Positions 13,957-26,550 of a stretch of DNA of 64,000 nucleotides are shown here, piece by piece (the stretch's first letter is position 1; every line of letters starts with the position of its first letter). The stretch spans positions 3,095,001 to 3,159,000 of the forward strand of contig JAQGEQ010000192.1 in the NCBI GenBank assembly GCA_034620365.1, given 5' to 3'. The notes beneath the pieces are model-generated. The model had not been told where the DNA came from. It saw only the letters and a list, made by a program, of their open reading frames with translations, and did no database searches. The position numbers and the translations under genes are program-made. Source of the stretch: Pegea sp. RAD2-039. Lineage: Eukaryota; Chordata; Thaliacea; Salpida; Salpidae.

Positions 13957-16900
13957 ATGAGTTTATTTATTGGAAAGTATTTAAACAAATTCTCATCTAA
14001 TTTGCTTAAACTTCAGGTTTCATTTAGGTTAGTATAATTTAATCGTAAAATTTATTTATATTTCAAATTTAACTTTTTATAATTTTTTGTTTGTTATTTT
14101 TTGGTTTTCATCAAAATATTAGCTCTTTTCATTTGTTTATAATCAATAAATCTAATTTTTAAAAACTAAATAACTTAATTTTAACCAACTATTTTTATTC
14201 TTATAATAATATATTTATATGAAGAAAATGAAAAGATATTTTATTAAAATTTCTCTGATGCCTTTTAATCAGATCACAAAATGGACTTTTGAGTTATATA
14301 TCTACTAACCCTGAGCCTTCAAAAACATTTATATTCAGACAAGTTAGCAAAAATTTAATTAATTGAAAATTATTTCGTTATTAGTATTTAATCTAGAAAT
14401 ATTTGATGAGGATATAATAAGTTTAGTTCAATTTTTAAATTACTCTGTTTCTAATACATCTAGTAAAGTTATTAAATAAACTTTTGTTTATCCGACAGTT
14501 ATTTGATTACCAATCTTACACTTATACTTATTTGTTGGGATGTGCTCTTACTAAAGAAGCAATTATAATTGATCCTGTTTTAGATCAAGTAAGTCATCTG
14601 AAATGATTTTTTAATAAATGAAATATAATACTGCCAGTTTATTCGTTTTTTCCATTTATGTTTTGTTTTTGCTATAAGAGCTGTATAATTCGATATCTGC
14701 AGCCATGCATTGAATAAAGTAAATAAAATATACCAAAGTTTGAATTTTAATGTATGAATTATTACAAAAATGTTTTTTAATCAAGTTATGATAACAAGAT
14801 TGTTTTATTTAATAATAGATTTAAATAAAAGCTTAAACCACTTAAATAAAAGTTGATTATGCTGCTTAATATGTTTTGAAAATGTTTGAGTTATGGTATG
14901 ATCTTTTTTAAAAGTATTTTTGTTTGTTTCAGGTTAAAAGAGATATACAGCTTGCAGAAGAACTAGGATTAAATCTTAAGTTAGGATGTAAGATTAATTC
15001 TATTTGAAAATATCCTTATTGTCTTGAATTATATCTTAATTTCAACACGCACTTTGACTAAATTATTTATAATATTTGTTTTAATTCACAAAATAAATAA
15101 GTGTTTATTTACAGAACCAATTACTGATTGTTTTTTGTTTGCTAATTTCTTGTTCAGTAAATACTCATGTTCATGCTGACCACGTGACTGGAACAGGTAA
15201 ACTGAAAACGATCTTAGGTGAAAGCTTTAGATCGGTTTTATCGGAGAAGTCTGGTGGTGAAGCTGATGTAAAAATCACAGAAGGAGATGTTATCGAGTTT
15301 GGGATACAAGTTAGTTGATAGAAAAATATTTGTTTCATTAAAAAATGATAAAACTCAAAATAAGTTTCATTTAAAATTAGAACAATTTGTTCAATATTGT
15401 TGTGGATGTATTAAAAAACGTTTTTCGTTTTGTATTTAGTTTTTTTAGTAATTTGCAAGAGATAGTTGTCTTTAGAAATAGAAATTGCGGTTAGACTGTG
15501 ATAATTGTTGTTTTAGCCATATTTCGAATTATAAAGTAATTTTGTTCAAAAAAAAAAGTTTAAAAAACCTAACATTTAAAAAACCAACATCTTTTGATAG
15601 TTAATAATAAATATCTTTTCAGAAGTTTCAAACATTCTAATCAATACACAAACTCAAAAATAAAAGTTTTCTATTTGTAGCATCTAGAAGTTTTATCAAC
15701 TCCAGGACATACTAACGGATGTTTGTCGTATGTTTTCCACGACCACTCCTTAGTGATGACTGGAGATGCTCTTTTAATTAGAGGATGCGGAAGAACCGAT
15801 TTTCAACAAGGTATCTTCTTCATTTACTCATTTCTAAGACAGTTTTGTAATATCCAAAATTCTGTCAGTATTCAATTTTTTTAAAGATATTAAATTTCAT
15901 TTTTAAAGTTTTTTTTTTTGTTTTTTGGATTTATAGTTGAGACTTTTACTAAAAACTTTTAATAAAAATCTCCAAACGTTTGGGGATCTTAAATACAGAT
16001 AATTTTCTAAACAAATAAGTTTATAAAAAGTTGTTTTTATATATAGTTAATAATATTTTTACAACCTTATAAGCTGCTTGAAAATAAATGTTGACTTTTT
16101 TCTGCTAATATTTGCAGAAATTCTTTGAAAACTTGAAATGATTTTGCAGCTTGCAGCTCTGCATTTTCGAGTTTGTTTTAAATGTTACTAAAGTTCAGGC
16201 TTAACAGTAATTAAATTAAAACAAATACAATTCCATTTTGTAAACATATTAAAAAAAAAAAAGCTAAATAATTATTTGAAGAGACTTTATTTAAACTGAA
16301 AAGTGATTAATTAAACGAAAATAGAACCAAAAACTAAATTAAAGTGTAGGTCTAAAAGCTCATAAAAGTGATATTTAGAAAATTGTTTGGTATTTTTGGG
16401 CGTTGATCATTAATTGAGGAAAACATGAAAGTTTGTTTTAAAAGTTAATTATAAAATTGAATATTCATAACTATAGGTAATCACAACACAGTTTTAAAAG
16501 TTGGTTGGTAAAATTAGAAATCTAAATTATATCTAAAATGAGAAAAGTTTTCAGCCTTTTCCTGTTTAACTCTATATTCGGTTTCAATTGTAAGATAATT
16601 TGTAATTAATAATTGCTAAGTAATCAAGTAAACATTCTAGAACTTTTTCTACAAAATACAAAGAGGAAAATATCAAGACACAAACCGGATCAGATCTCTT
16701 TATACTAAATCATATCAGATTTCCAAGTTAATTGAATACTAAAGTTTAAATGTCAAAATGAAGAAAACAGTTAAATTTAATATAGAAATCTTCTAAATAA
16801 ATTATTTCACTTTTTTTAGGTTCTTCTTCAACCTTGTATGAATCTGTCCACAACAAAATATTAAGTCTACCAGATCACTATAAACTCTACCCTGGTCATG

Positions 16901-17212
16901 ACTACAGAGGTTGATTACAAACACAGCTGGTTGAAAAGAGAAAAACAATGTTGACATTTGCAGGGTTTACTCATAGTACAGTGTATGAAGAGAAAAATTG
17001 CAATCCTCGTCTAACTTTAAGTAAAGAAAACTTTATTCAATTTATGAAAGATTTGAATTTGGCATACCCAAAACTAATTGGTTAGTTGATCAGATTTATA
17101 AATGTCTTTTGATCAACTGATTCCTGCAGATGTTGCTGTTCCTGCTAATATGAAGTGTGGAGAAATAAGTAAAGAAGCTATAGAAGGCGAAGAGTCAATC
17201 TTACCCAAATAG
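13957..17212 (+). CDS. ETHE1: Persulfide dioxygenase ETHE1 (mitochondrial)
   Basis: Mononuclear-iron metallo-beta-lactamase-fold enzyme that oxidises glutathione persulfide to sulfite in the mitochondrial sulfide-oxidation pathway. Eight exons: 13957-14016, 14499-14588, 14933-14987, 15158-15309, 15681-15810, 16820-16909, 16964-17080, 17130-17212 (TAG); 258 residues, close to the human length. Metal and active-site residues are present: NTHVHADH (H72, H74, D76, H77), STPGHTNGC (H129), [17 protein letters not shown] (D148) and LYPGHDYRG (H189). The C-terminus shows NPRLTLS and VPANMKCG as in animal ETHE1. The N-terminal 20 residues ([11 protein letters not shown]) could be a mitochondrial presequence. 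The first donor is taken after CTTCAG because that gives phase 0 into exon 2. Codon 69 is leucine where the family usually has valine. Confidence 0.97.
14631..14729 (+). repeat. 3'-tail fragment of the 7SL-SINE family (5' part absent)
   Basis: Within ETHE1 intron 2. It matches the last ~60 bp of the SINE at 23690-23895: TATAAGAGCTGT, then GCAGCCA(C/T)GC(G/A)TTGA, then an AATAAA-rich end. The 7SL-like head is missing, so this is either a 5'-truncated copy or the tail of a partner LINE from which the SINE tail was taken. Confidence 0.55.
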
Positions 17213-19237
17213 ATTCACTCAGTTGTTTCTTCTATTCATGTTTCTTCTTTGTATCTTTGCTTTTATCTTATACAAGTTTATGATTTACATCAGGATTAAA
17301 TATTTGCTTTGTGATTTTGTCGCTTACAAGTTGTTTTTTTATAAAAGTAAACACATAAATGTTAGCTTTGCTTTTCGAGTTCACTTGCACTCATCAAGAA
17401 TATATTTTATAAATTTTAAATTTGTAGCTTTTATCACTTTAAAATATAATTATTAAAACTGAATTAATCTTTTTTTGATTTAACTTTTCAACTCCAAAAC
17501 ATAATTGGTTTTGTTCTTAAATTGTGGCAAGAACGCAAATCAAATGGGCAAAAGTTAAGAAAAACTTGAAGAGTTATTACTGAAACATAAAACATCACAA
17601 AAGTACTTTCAAGTAAATTCAACCAATGGTACTAAAACGAAATTTTGGGTTTAAACTAAAGATTTTTTTAGCATTTAAACTTTACTACTACTTCAAACAT
17701 CTAATTTTAACTGTGTTAATATTTACATTAATATTTAAATGAAATAATTTCAAAGCAAATCTAGCAATCAAAATGTTAGTCTTATAAACATTTACTTTTC
17801 AAAGTAAGCTTTTAGTAGCTATTCAAAAGTGTAACTTTTCTTTCTAGCTTTCTAGAAGTGTCAAAAAACTAAAGAAAGTTTTAAATAGTTCTTTAAACAT
17901 AGTCTTAAGTTTTTACTTTTATAAACGTTGAATAAATAAATAAATTTTTAATTAACCACTGTTGGTATTAATTTTGAAAATATAAATAATTTAATAAGCT
18001 GTTTCAATCAAATCATTTTTTTTGAATGACTTTAATTAATCGACTTTTAAAAGAAGAAATTTGTAAGCTCATATATAAGGTATAAAGAACTGGTTCCAAA
18101 TACATAATAGTAAATTCCAAATAGTAAATGTTTTTTTAAATCATAAGCTTACTGAATTGCTAATTAAGAAATAATATATTGTAATTTAAACAACAAAATT
18201 AAATATTCTTAATTTATTTATGTAAAATTTTACTATTTTATGCTGTAATAAAATACTTATATTATTTTAAATAAGAGAAGCTTAACTAGAAACTATTTGT
18301 GTAAATAGATAATGAAAAGTTATTAACACAATAGATTGGCTACATTGTTACAAAGGAGAGTTCTTTTTATTATAATACCCAATAAAATATCATCAAAGCA
18401 TTACTTTTTTAATATTTGCTTCTCACAGAAAGTTTGAAAGAACAGTTTTATTTTTAGCTATATTCTGTGAAATTTGAAAAGTATGTCATCTAAGGTCTCA
18501 GTTAGAAATAATTATCTGTCTAAATTAATTTGAGTATATTCGAACTTTTAACAAAATCATTTTTCTTTGAATATTTTAGTAATCAAATTTATAGCTTATT
18601 TTTTTAGTTCTAAATTTTTGAAGCATCATTTTTATGGTAGATAAGCGAGTGTTTTAACTCATATAGTTGGTTAGTTTAATAAATATTTTATATAAGTTTT
18701 ACATTTATGATTATGTTAATTACTTACAAATTTTTACAAATAAAAATCTTCAAAATTTAGGAATTTCTATTAAACAAGTTTGAATAACTTAAATCTAATA
18801 TTTAGGTCCTTGAGCAGCTAGTTAAAACTTGCCTCTAACATTCTTTTGTTAGCAGATTTATTTTGTCATTTAAAGTTATCTCAAATTTTTTAAACCAATT
18901 TTATTTAATGTCTTTGATAATATCAAATCAATTAATTTAAAGAGAAAAATATTTTCAGGTTTTAATTTAAACTTTAATTTCTTGATCAGTTTTAAAATTG
19001 TTTTTGTAAAACAACACCTGATTTAGAAAAAGGCTTTTAGATAGAACTTATGATTAAAGATTTTGATTTTGAAAGTTTCTTGTAAACCAATTTTTGAACA
19101 TTATATTTTCTTATTTAAACAAAGATATAGGACAAAGTGTTGAAAACAAATTAAGAAATTATTTAAAAACTGGTTTAACTTCAAAGATTTTCGATATATT
19201 AAAACTAAGTTAATGAATATGATTTTTAATAGTTGAA
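17213..19237. other. Intergenic region between ETHE1 and the unknown gene
   Basis: Begins with the presumed ETHE1 3' UTR (17213 to about 17460, T-rich). A frame of about 77 codons there has no family resemblance. The remainder is A+T-rich with no feature I can support. Confidence 0.45.
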
Positions 19238-22200
19238 ATGGTTAATAAAAACCAAAGTGTTCGAATCAAAAGCCCTCTTAGTGGATGGGATACTGAAGAG
19301 GTTTTACTTGATAGAAATAATAATTCTAATGTAAGATGTTTTGACAAAAAACATGAAAGAAAATACGAAACACCAATAACTCATCAATCAACCACAAGTA
19401 AGTCAAAATTAATTTTTAAATTTCTCTGGTATTCGATTTTGTAATCAAAATCATTACAAATTGGTTTTCGATTTTAAATAGTAAAAAAATCTAAAGTTTC
19501 CAAGCAATTTTTGGTATATAAAAATTGAATCGTAATAGATGACATAAAAGTTTTGTTTCTGTTCAATAACTGCAGCAATTAATGGTTGATGTTAAGATTT
19601 ATAGCAAAAGTCTGTTCTAAAAATCAACAAATATTTTCAAATCAAGTAATTTTATCTACATCATTAAAAATATTTTAGCTATAATAAAAAGACGTTAGAA
19701 ATAATCTGTGTGATCATCAACTTTGTAGTAAAGGCACGATAAGAGATTCTTTCACTTTAGATAAGTTTATTTTTCATGTATATATTAGTAAAATATTAAA
19801 ATCAATTAGTTACGTCAAGTAGACACTGAATATTTTAAATATCTTCTTACATAAGTCAGTAAAAATATATTTTGGTTTCTCAGTATTCTAAAAGCTGCAA
19901 ATAAATTTCTGATAAAAACTATGATGTTACAAAAATAGTTCAGTTTAACGCTAATTTTGATTTTCAGCCCTCTCTACAAATTTCCGGTATTATTCAGATA
20001 TCAGACATTATATCAACGAATATAGAAACAAATTTAAAATATCCCAATCTCAAAATCGTCAACCTTACTTTGACACAATGAATGAAGAAAACTCTTCAAG
20101 GTTTTAGTTACTTGTCGTTATCGAATTTCTATATAAAAAGTTGCTTTATACATAATTTGAATCAATTTATAAGTAGATTTTAATTGTTAAATAAACAATT
20201 CATATATTCTAATGTAAACGATAAACATATTTAAATATTGCTTATTTACTTAAATTAGATTTTTTCAATGAAATGTAAAAATAATTGTAAAATTAAATTT
20301 AGTTTATCAAGAAAAAACAGATTTTGAAATATAATTGAAAGCTTCAAATAGCAAAAGGTGCTCACATGGAAATATAAAACTTTAGATATAATTGTTTTTT
20401 AGATGAATATAATTATTGAGAATTTGTAAAATGATAAAGTTTGTATTTTAATTAAACTTAATGTTTGTCTCATTTATGAAAGATCAAATCTTGTTTTACA
20501 ACAGGCAAAAAGATTCAAACTTGAAATCACAACTAAAAGATGTTAAAAAAAGGTTTGTCGAAAAAACTTTAAAAATATAAAATTTTCAACTTAAATTTTT
20601 ATCAATTAAAATCTTAAGTTTAAAAAAACATCAAATTGTTGGAGTTTATATCGGATTGAAACTAATTTGTTATAATAATAAACAAACAAAATAATCATTT
20701 TAAATTAATCTTTTGTTATTTTTCAAATTGTTTATTTTGTTATTATAATTTTTCTGATTTTTCTGATTTTTCTCTGTTAATTTCTTATTAAATCTCATCA
20801 GCTGTTTTACAATTTTATAATGTTCAATAGTGAAGAAGACTTATCAAAAAATTGATAAATAATTTCTTCTGATCATAACTTCTTACAACTACGTCTAGCT
20901 GCGGTGAAAGCAAAACAACAAAAATAAAAAAAGCAACAATCAGACAGTCACGTGGTTGAATTAACCATTTTCGATTAATTAATTCGTTTCGTCTGTTAAA
21001 TGTCTCACCTTGCTTCATAATGAACAACAATGTCTCGTTGATGACGCACTTGTTGGTCAATGACGTCAATTAGCTTATGTTTAGACCAACGATATCGACG
21101 ATGACGTCACGAGATCGAGCTGGTAACAAACAATTACTGTCAACATCTGAAAAGCAAGAAGAACGAAGAAAAGAGCTAAAAGTTCAAAAAAGTTTAAATT
21201 TGGAGGTTTTAAACTCAAACCAGCGGATGAAAGGGCCTCGATGCTTGGAGGACGACAATAAGATACAAAAAGAAGATTTTCTCTCAAGAAACAAAGGAGT
21301 GAAGTTACTGGAAGAGAGATCTGAGAAGAGAAGACAGCCAGCAGGTTGAAACTTTTTTATTTTTAGATTTTTAAGCAGAAAATTAATTTGCTTTGTTACG
21401 CTTGCGCTAAAAATAAATGAATTAATTTCAAGTTTGTTTCAAATTGTCAAATTTACGTTTGAAAGATTTTGGAATTTTTAAAGGTATTTTCAGGGTAAGC
21501 AGCTCTTAAATTTTAGTCTTTATCATCCAAGAGCACTGCCAGTTCACTCAGACTACAATTTGATCATGATAAAAGACAAAAGTTTTTTATAACTTTTCGA
21601 AATCTGAAAATTGATTTTTAATTTGATAGTTGGTTGTATAAGTTCATGAAACAAATAGGCGAAAAGTTTTTATGGTATAAAAAGATTTATTCGTGTAAGT
21701 ACAACAAACAGATATCTTTGTAATGTATGGAACACCAAGCATAAACATATTTGCTTTAAAAAATTCTGCAACTAGTACTTGACAAAATGTTTAACAAATA
21801 TTAGTCCATTTGTTCCTAAAATATTATTAACAATAATTAAACTAGCCAAATATGAAAAAAAGTTTTCACTAAGGCTGGCCAGAATCTTTACAAAGTCTTG
21901 AAACAAAAAGTTAGAAAATTGTACCTCTAGAATCATAAACTTACAATTTTGTCTTAAAATGGAAAAACTCAAATAATTTTAATTTCTAAAATACTGAAAA
22001 TTAAAATTATTTATTTAAATAAAAACTTTACAAAGTTTTGAATCTAATTAATTTGTATATTTCTCTACAGTTGAAGCAACATGGCTGAATGAGGCTTTCA
22101 GCAACTCAGCTTATGTGGGTCCTTTTCTTTTCCCAATGGGTAATGATATGAAGTCTAAGATGGCAAGTATGCTAATTACTACCACAGCAAATGGCAAACA

Positions 22201-22543
22201 ATTGTATTTTTATGAGCTACCTAGCTTACATGTAATTGGTCGAAAAAGTTTTAAGCAGTTGGAAAAAATTGGAAAAATAAATGCAATGAGAATAGATTTC
22301 ACATCAAAAAGTTTTACATCTTCTTGCGATTTAAAAAGTCATGATTTGAAGGACATCAAATCAATTGAATCGATTTCGTTGATGAATAATGATCATATGA
22401 AAAGAAATTTTGAATTGACTCAAAATGTACATTTGAAGATGAAACGTTCAAATAAATTAACTTTTCCGGCATTACATGCAAACATTCGTTTTAAAATTGA
22501 AGGAAAATCTCTTTTAAAATCAAAAAGTTTTGAAGAAAATTAA
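19238..22543 (+). CDS. Unknown five-exon gene, basic 357-residue protein
   Basis: Not recognised. Exons fitted by splice sites and phase: 19238-19397, 19968-20100, 20505-20552, 21085-21344, 22071-22543 (TAA), giving 357 residues. The protein is lysine- and serine-rich and polar, with no signal peptide and no membrane span. Visible parts: an N-terminal RIKSPLSGWDTEEVLLDR, a tyrosine/asparagine-rich exon 2, a charged stretch EKQEERRKELKVQK that may be helical, and a more hydrophobic C-terminal segment WLNEAFSNSAYVGPFLFPMG followed by GKQLYFYELPSLHVIG, which is the part most likely to be a conserved domain. AATAAA motifs follow the stop directly (22543-22552). An in-frame ATG at 21077 reads straight into exon 4 and could be an alternative first exon. 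Exons 1-3 are less certain than exons 4 and 5. Confidence 0.6.
20870..21110. promoter_or_regulatory. Promoter-like island with CRE pair and E-box before exon 4 of the unknown gene
   Basis: Higher G+C than the flanks. It contains CACGTG (about 20952) and two exact TGACGTCA octamers at 21061-21068 and 21102-21109, 41 bp apart, plus TGATGACGC about 25 bp upstream. An ATG at 21077 between the two octamers opens a frame that continues in phase into exon 4. This suggests an alternative promoter, possibly bidirectional: a minus-strand frame (21018-20824, 64 codons, ATG start) with one hydrophobic helix lies on the other side. Confidence 0.4.
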
Positions 22544-22614
22544 ATAAATAAAGTTTGAATCAGAGATAAAACATTTAGAGATTAGTTTTGATTATCTTCA
22601 AAACAACTTTTGTT

Positions 22615-22752
22615 GCCTGATGCTACAGTCATCTCCGCTTTAATGGCGTACATGTCTCCTGGACCGCCTGTAAGAAGAATCGTGAAGATCGCTGTTCAGT
22701 GACACGGCCCAGTGACCTGGGACATTGAGATTGAAGCCAATGATTTGTAGAT
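22615..22752. other. G+C-rich island of unknown nature
   Basis: A block of near 50 % G+C inside A+T-rich sequence, just past the end of the unknown gene. On the minus strand the acceptor-like TTCTTCTTACAG is followed by a frame with GPGDMYAIKAEMTVASG that ends in TAA; on the plus strand a donor-like CCTGTAAGAA is seen. It also holds a short perfect hairpin, CCCAG-TGAC-CTGGG. It could be a lost terminal exon, a decayed gene or a small structured RNA; I cannot decide. Confidence 0.35.
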
Positions 22753-23675
22753 TTTTCTATTAGTGTCCTATTACTCTTCTAGTTTTTACTTCTCACGAAA
22801 AAGCCACAAGACAGTCACTATGAATGAACTTTTCAAAATTGTTTTAAAAATGATCATTTATTTTTATTTTGTAGAAACTAATAGATTTCATTTTAAACTT
22901 TAGTTCAAAATTGATTTGTTTTTAATTACTATTCATGAAAGTTTAATAAACGTGTAAAAATGTTAACTTTTTTTTCATAATCTATAATTTTTTGAAACTT
23001 TTTTTATTTGAAACTATAAACCTTTTGATAAATTTTATTCAAGAAATATGTTGCAATAAATTTGATAAAAAATAAAATCGTTTGTTTTTAAGTTATCTGA
23101 AATAACAAATTTAAAACTATTTTAAACGTAAATAAACATAAACATGTAAGTTGTTCAAATTTAGTTTTTTATAATTGAAACAGAAACTACATTTTTTTTG
23201 TAAAGTCAAAAATAATAAAATTTTGACTGTAAATTAATAAATAACTATAAACTTTACCAACTGAAGTCATTTAAAAGCTAATTTCATATATCCGTCTTAA
23301 ATAAAAAATCTAAATATTTTAAAATACCCACCTGATTATTTTGTGCTTAAATAGTTTGAAGGCTAATAATTTAAAGTTGAAATATTTGACAAATTTGTTC
23401 ACCAAAAGCTAATTACAAATCGATTTTTTTATCAAATAGATAAGCATCTATTGGAACGTCTAATTGATAAATAATATTCAAATTTCGAGAATTTTAACTA
23501 ATTAAATTAAATTTATATTGAATAAGAAAATATTTAATTAATCAAAGTATGACCTTTTTTCAAAGTTCTAAATACTCATGGTTGTCATTTGTGCAAAATA
23601 TCAATAGAATGAAAAAATTAATTTCTTTTTAATGATGATGAATATTTTACAGTAAATTTTTTTGTTAAATCAATT
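22753..23675. other. A+T-rich spacer, nothing identified
   Basis: No exon-like frame, RNA gene or repeat copy seen between the G+C-rich island and the SINE. Confidence 0.5.
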
Positions 23676-23689
23676 AAGTCCACAAACTA

Positions 23690-23895
23690 GGTTGGGTGTT
23701 GTGGTGTGCCCTGTAATCCAACTGCTAGGAGGCTTGAGATGGTGGATGAAGATGGAAGCTCTGTGCACTGTATTGTGGTTGAGTATTTGTGCAAAATTCT
23801 GCTTAATTCGTTATAACACTATCTTGTTCTATATAAGAGCTGTTGAAATTGTCACTCGCAGCCACGCGTTGAAAAAATAAATAAAAATGAAATAA
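23690..23895 (+). mobile_element. SINE with a 7SL RNA (SRP Alu-domain)-like head
   Basis: The first ~95 bp follow the 5' Alu domain of 7SL RNA in order: GGTTGGGTGTTGTGGTGTGC, CCTGTAATCC, GGAGGCTTGAGATGG, GGTGGAT, and a CTGTGCACTG region. The rest is a non-7SL tail (TATAAGAGCTGT .. GCAGCCACGCGTTGA) ending in A-rich AATAAA units; the same tail recurs at 14631-14729. Imperfect direct repeats flank it: AAGTCCACAAACT at 23676-23688 and AAGATAGCACAAAACT at 23896-23911, as expected of LINE-mediated insertion. The 7SL resemblance is from memory of the vertebrate RNA and needs alignment. Confidence 0.65.
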
Positions 23896-24439
23896 AAGAT
23901 AGCACAAAACTGATCACGTGGTCTTTTATAAATAGTATTAAAAGCGATGTATTCATCTGTAAATTGTTTTTGAAAATGATTAAAAAACTGCTCTTCTCAC
24001 AAACACTAAGATGATGACGTCACAGCTTGATTTAGATCTAATAAACTTTTTAAATTTCGAACTTTTCAGATAAACCAAAAAGTCTTTAAAATGCTTTTTA
24101 TCTACTAACCAACTGTAAAAGCTCAAATTAAGTATGAAGTACTTGAACTAAAAGTTGAAAGACTTATTTTGTTTCTTCTTACTAATCTATAGTGATTATT
24201 TTAGAGTTAACCAAAAAACCCTAAATAATCAAAATTTATTTCATAAACTCATAACTTTATAGGCTCAAAAAAATAAGGCCTATATGATACTGGTAATGAA
24301 TAAATCAATATTTAGTAAACTTATGTAAACCAGTTCTATGATCGCGTTTGTAACGTGAAAAGGTAAATTAAAAATAAGTCAAAAATGTCTCTACAGCAAA
24401 ATTTGAAATGTGGTTAGCTTATGACCCTACCCGGGTTAC

Positions 24440-24570
24440 TTTGTTTGGAAAAATCAACATACAGAGATGACGTCAATTAGTCACAATGACGTCATTTGTT
24501 GTTATTGGTTGCTAAAAGCTTGAGAAGCAGGCGTGGTGAAGACCGTTGTGACATCGTTTGAAATTTCTAA
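24440..24570. promoter_or_regulatory. Orphan promoter-like patch: two CRE octamers plus inverted CCAAT box
   Basis: Two exact TGACGTCA octamers at 24468-24475 and 24487-24494 (19 bp centre to centre, about two helical turns), followed by ATTGGTTGC (inverted CCAAT) near 24504 and a locally G+C-richer GCAGGCGTGGTGAAGACCG. No gene is called next to it. It may serve an unrecognised transcript, possibly one including the frame at 26551, or be an enhancer. Confidence 0.35.
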
Positions 24571-26550
24571 GACTTTACACTACAATTACAAGTTTATCAT
24601 CTCGTAGTCTAAAGATTTCATCCACTAGAATCTAAGTCTCTTTACTTTGAATAAGATTGAGTTTAGGATCAACACTTCTTCTTTAACTTAAGTTTTCTTC
24701 ATCTTCCTTTAACTGTTTTTCATGTTTCAATTTTCAAATATAAAATTTATTTCTTTTTCAAATCTTCATATCAAATCCCTTTAGAGATAGCGTTCAAAAA
24801 CTCTATAAAATATCTTCGATAATATATTTTTATATAAAAGTTTTTATAATATCCGTTTACAACTGTGATGTATTTTTTACAGTAATCTAAATGAGTCCAG
24901 TCAAATCCTTGTTGGTTCTATTAGAGTTGTGTAGCAGGGCTAATAAGTTAATTAGTTTATAAAAATAATGATAAAACAACAAACTGATTATCAATGCACA
25001 ATCTGAGTATTATCCCTGAATTCTTTTGTCATTTAAGCACTAATTTTAGCTCATAACTCCAATGTAAAATAATCTTTAATCATTTAAATCTTAAGTAAAA
25101 ATTATTTCATTTCTATTTCTAAACCAGCAAATTGAGAATTTATTTATTAAAATAACTATCATTAAACACTATTTTGACTTTTTTTAAATGTCAGTTTTTA
25201 ATCTTTTTGTTGTTAAATTGCAGCAGATTAGTTGACTACGTGCAAAGTTGCACATCTATACAAAAGCCCTTATAAAAGTTTCTTAACTTTCATGAAGTTT
25301 GAACATTGATAACATAAAGTCTGTCTAAAAAATTATTATGAAGTTGTTAGTTATTTATTTACAAAATATACAATGTGTTTACTGTTAAACTATTAATATT
25401 GATGGATAATAATGATTACATTTTACTTACCATAAAAACATGAAAATAACGAAACTTCATAAAAATTACTCAACATTAAAAAAATGAATTTATTTCTTTA
25501 GCACACGAAAATCACTTAATTTACATTTGATAAGGCTTTTACAGCTTATGAACCTTAAATGGTATAAAAAATTCATTTTTTAAATCTATGGTTTGCGTGG
25601 AGATAAAACAAAATTCTATATTAATCTTATTACTTAAAAAAAGAAGGTCAAACATGCTATTATGCTTAATAGACTATGAACAATTTGTTCATTTGCATTT
25701 AAAATTAAATTAAATTGACTAAAATACTAAACCAACATCATCTAAAAACATGTTGTAGAACTTTGAGAGGACTAAATAAATTGATCCAAAAATTTTCAAG
25801 TTTAAAACGGGTGAATTGTAAAGACATTGTATCTATTTATCATATTTATAATAACATAAACTATTACAAAATCCTAAATCTTGACTTACTTGATACTACA
25901 GAAACTTGTATGCAGATTTTTTAAATATTATATAACGAAATTTTGGAAAAATTATTTTCAGCTATACTTGTTAACTATTTAGTGAATTTATCTTGTATGG
26001 ATAGAAACAGAACAACTATTTTGGATAAAACTATTTTTTCTAGTACAACAGAATATTAATACTTTAATCATATTTATATATAAAATAAAATTACGTTTTT
26101 TTATATATACATTATATAAAGTTTTATTATTAGCCTCAAATTTAGAGGAAAAATAATAATTGAGGTTACAAACAAGCTTTCTTTCAAGCTAATTATATGT
26201 AATATTGTTTGTTAAAGCAAAATCAATGTTGTTCATTTTAATCAGCCTACACCTGCTAAGTAAATACAAAAGTTTTTACTAAAGTATTATAAAAAAAATT
26301 TCAAACAGTGTTATCTGCTTAATGTAAATGTGGTTTAGTAATTGCAGATATACAATAAAATATTAAAGTTGATTTTAATGCAATTTTTTCAGCAATAAAA
26401 GAATCTAATAAATGACAGTCTTACTTAGGCTTAAACATTTTATATTACAATATATCTAAACCTATACATTCCTTTAAAAATCTTCTTATAATTCGATTGA
26501 AATTTTTCAGCAGAATATTTAAAGTATCTTAAATACAAACAGAATGATAA

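Noticed and set aside
17223..17456. 77-codon frame just after ETHE1
   Set aside because: T-rich, hydrophobic by composition, non-ATG start, and lies in the presumed 3' UTR.
25715..25924. 69-codon frame
   Set aside because: Starts at TTG, has A+T-rich low-information composition, no splice partner and no family resemblance.
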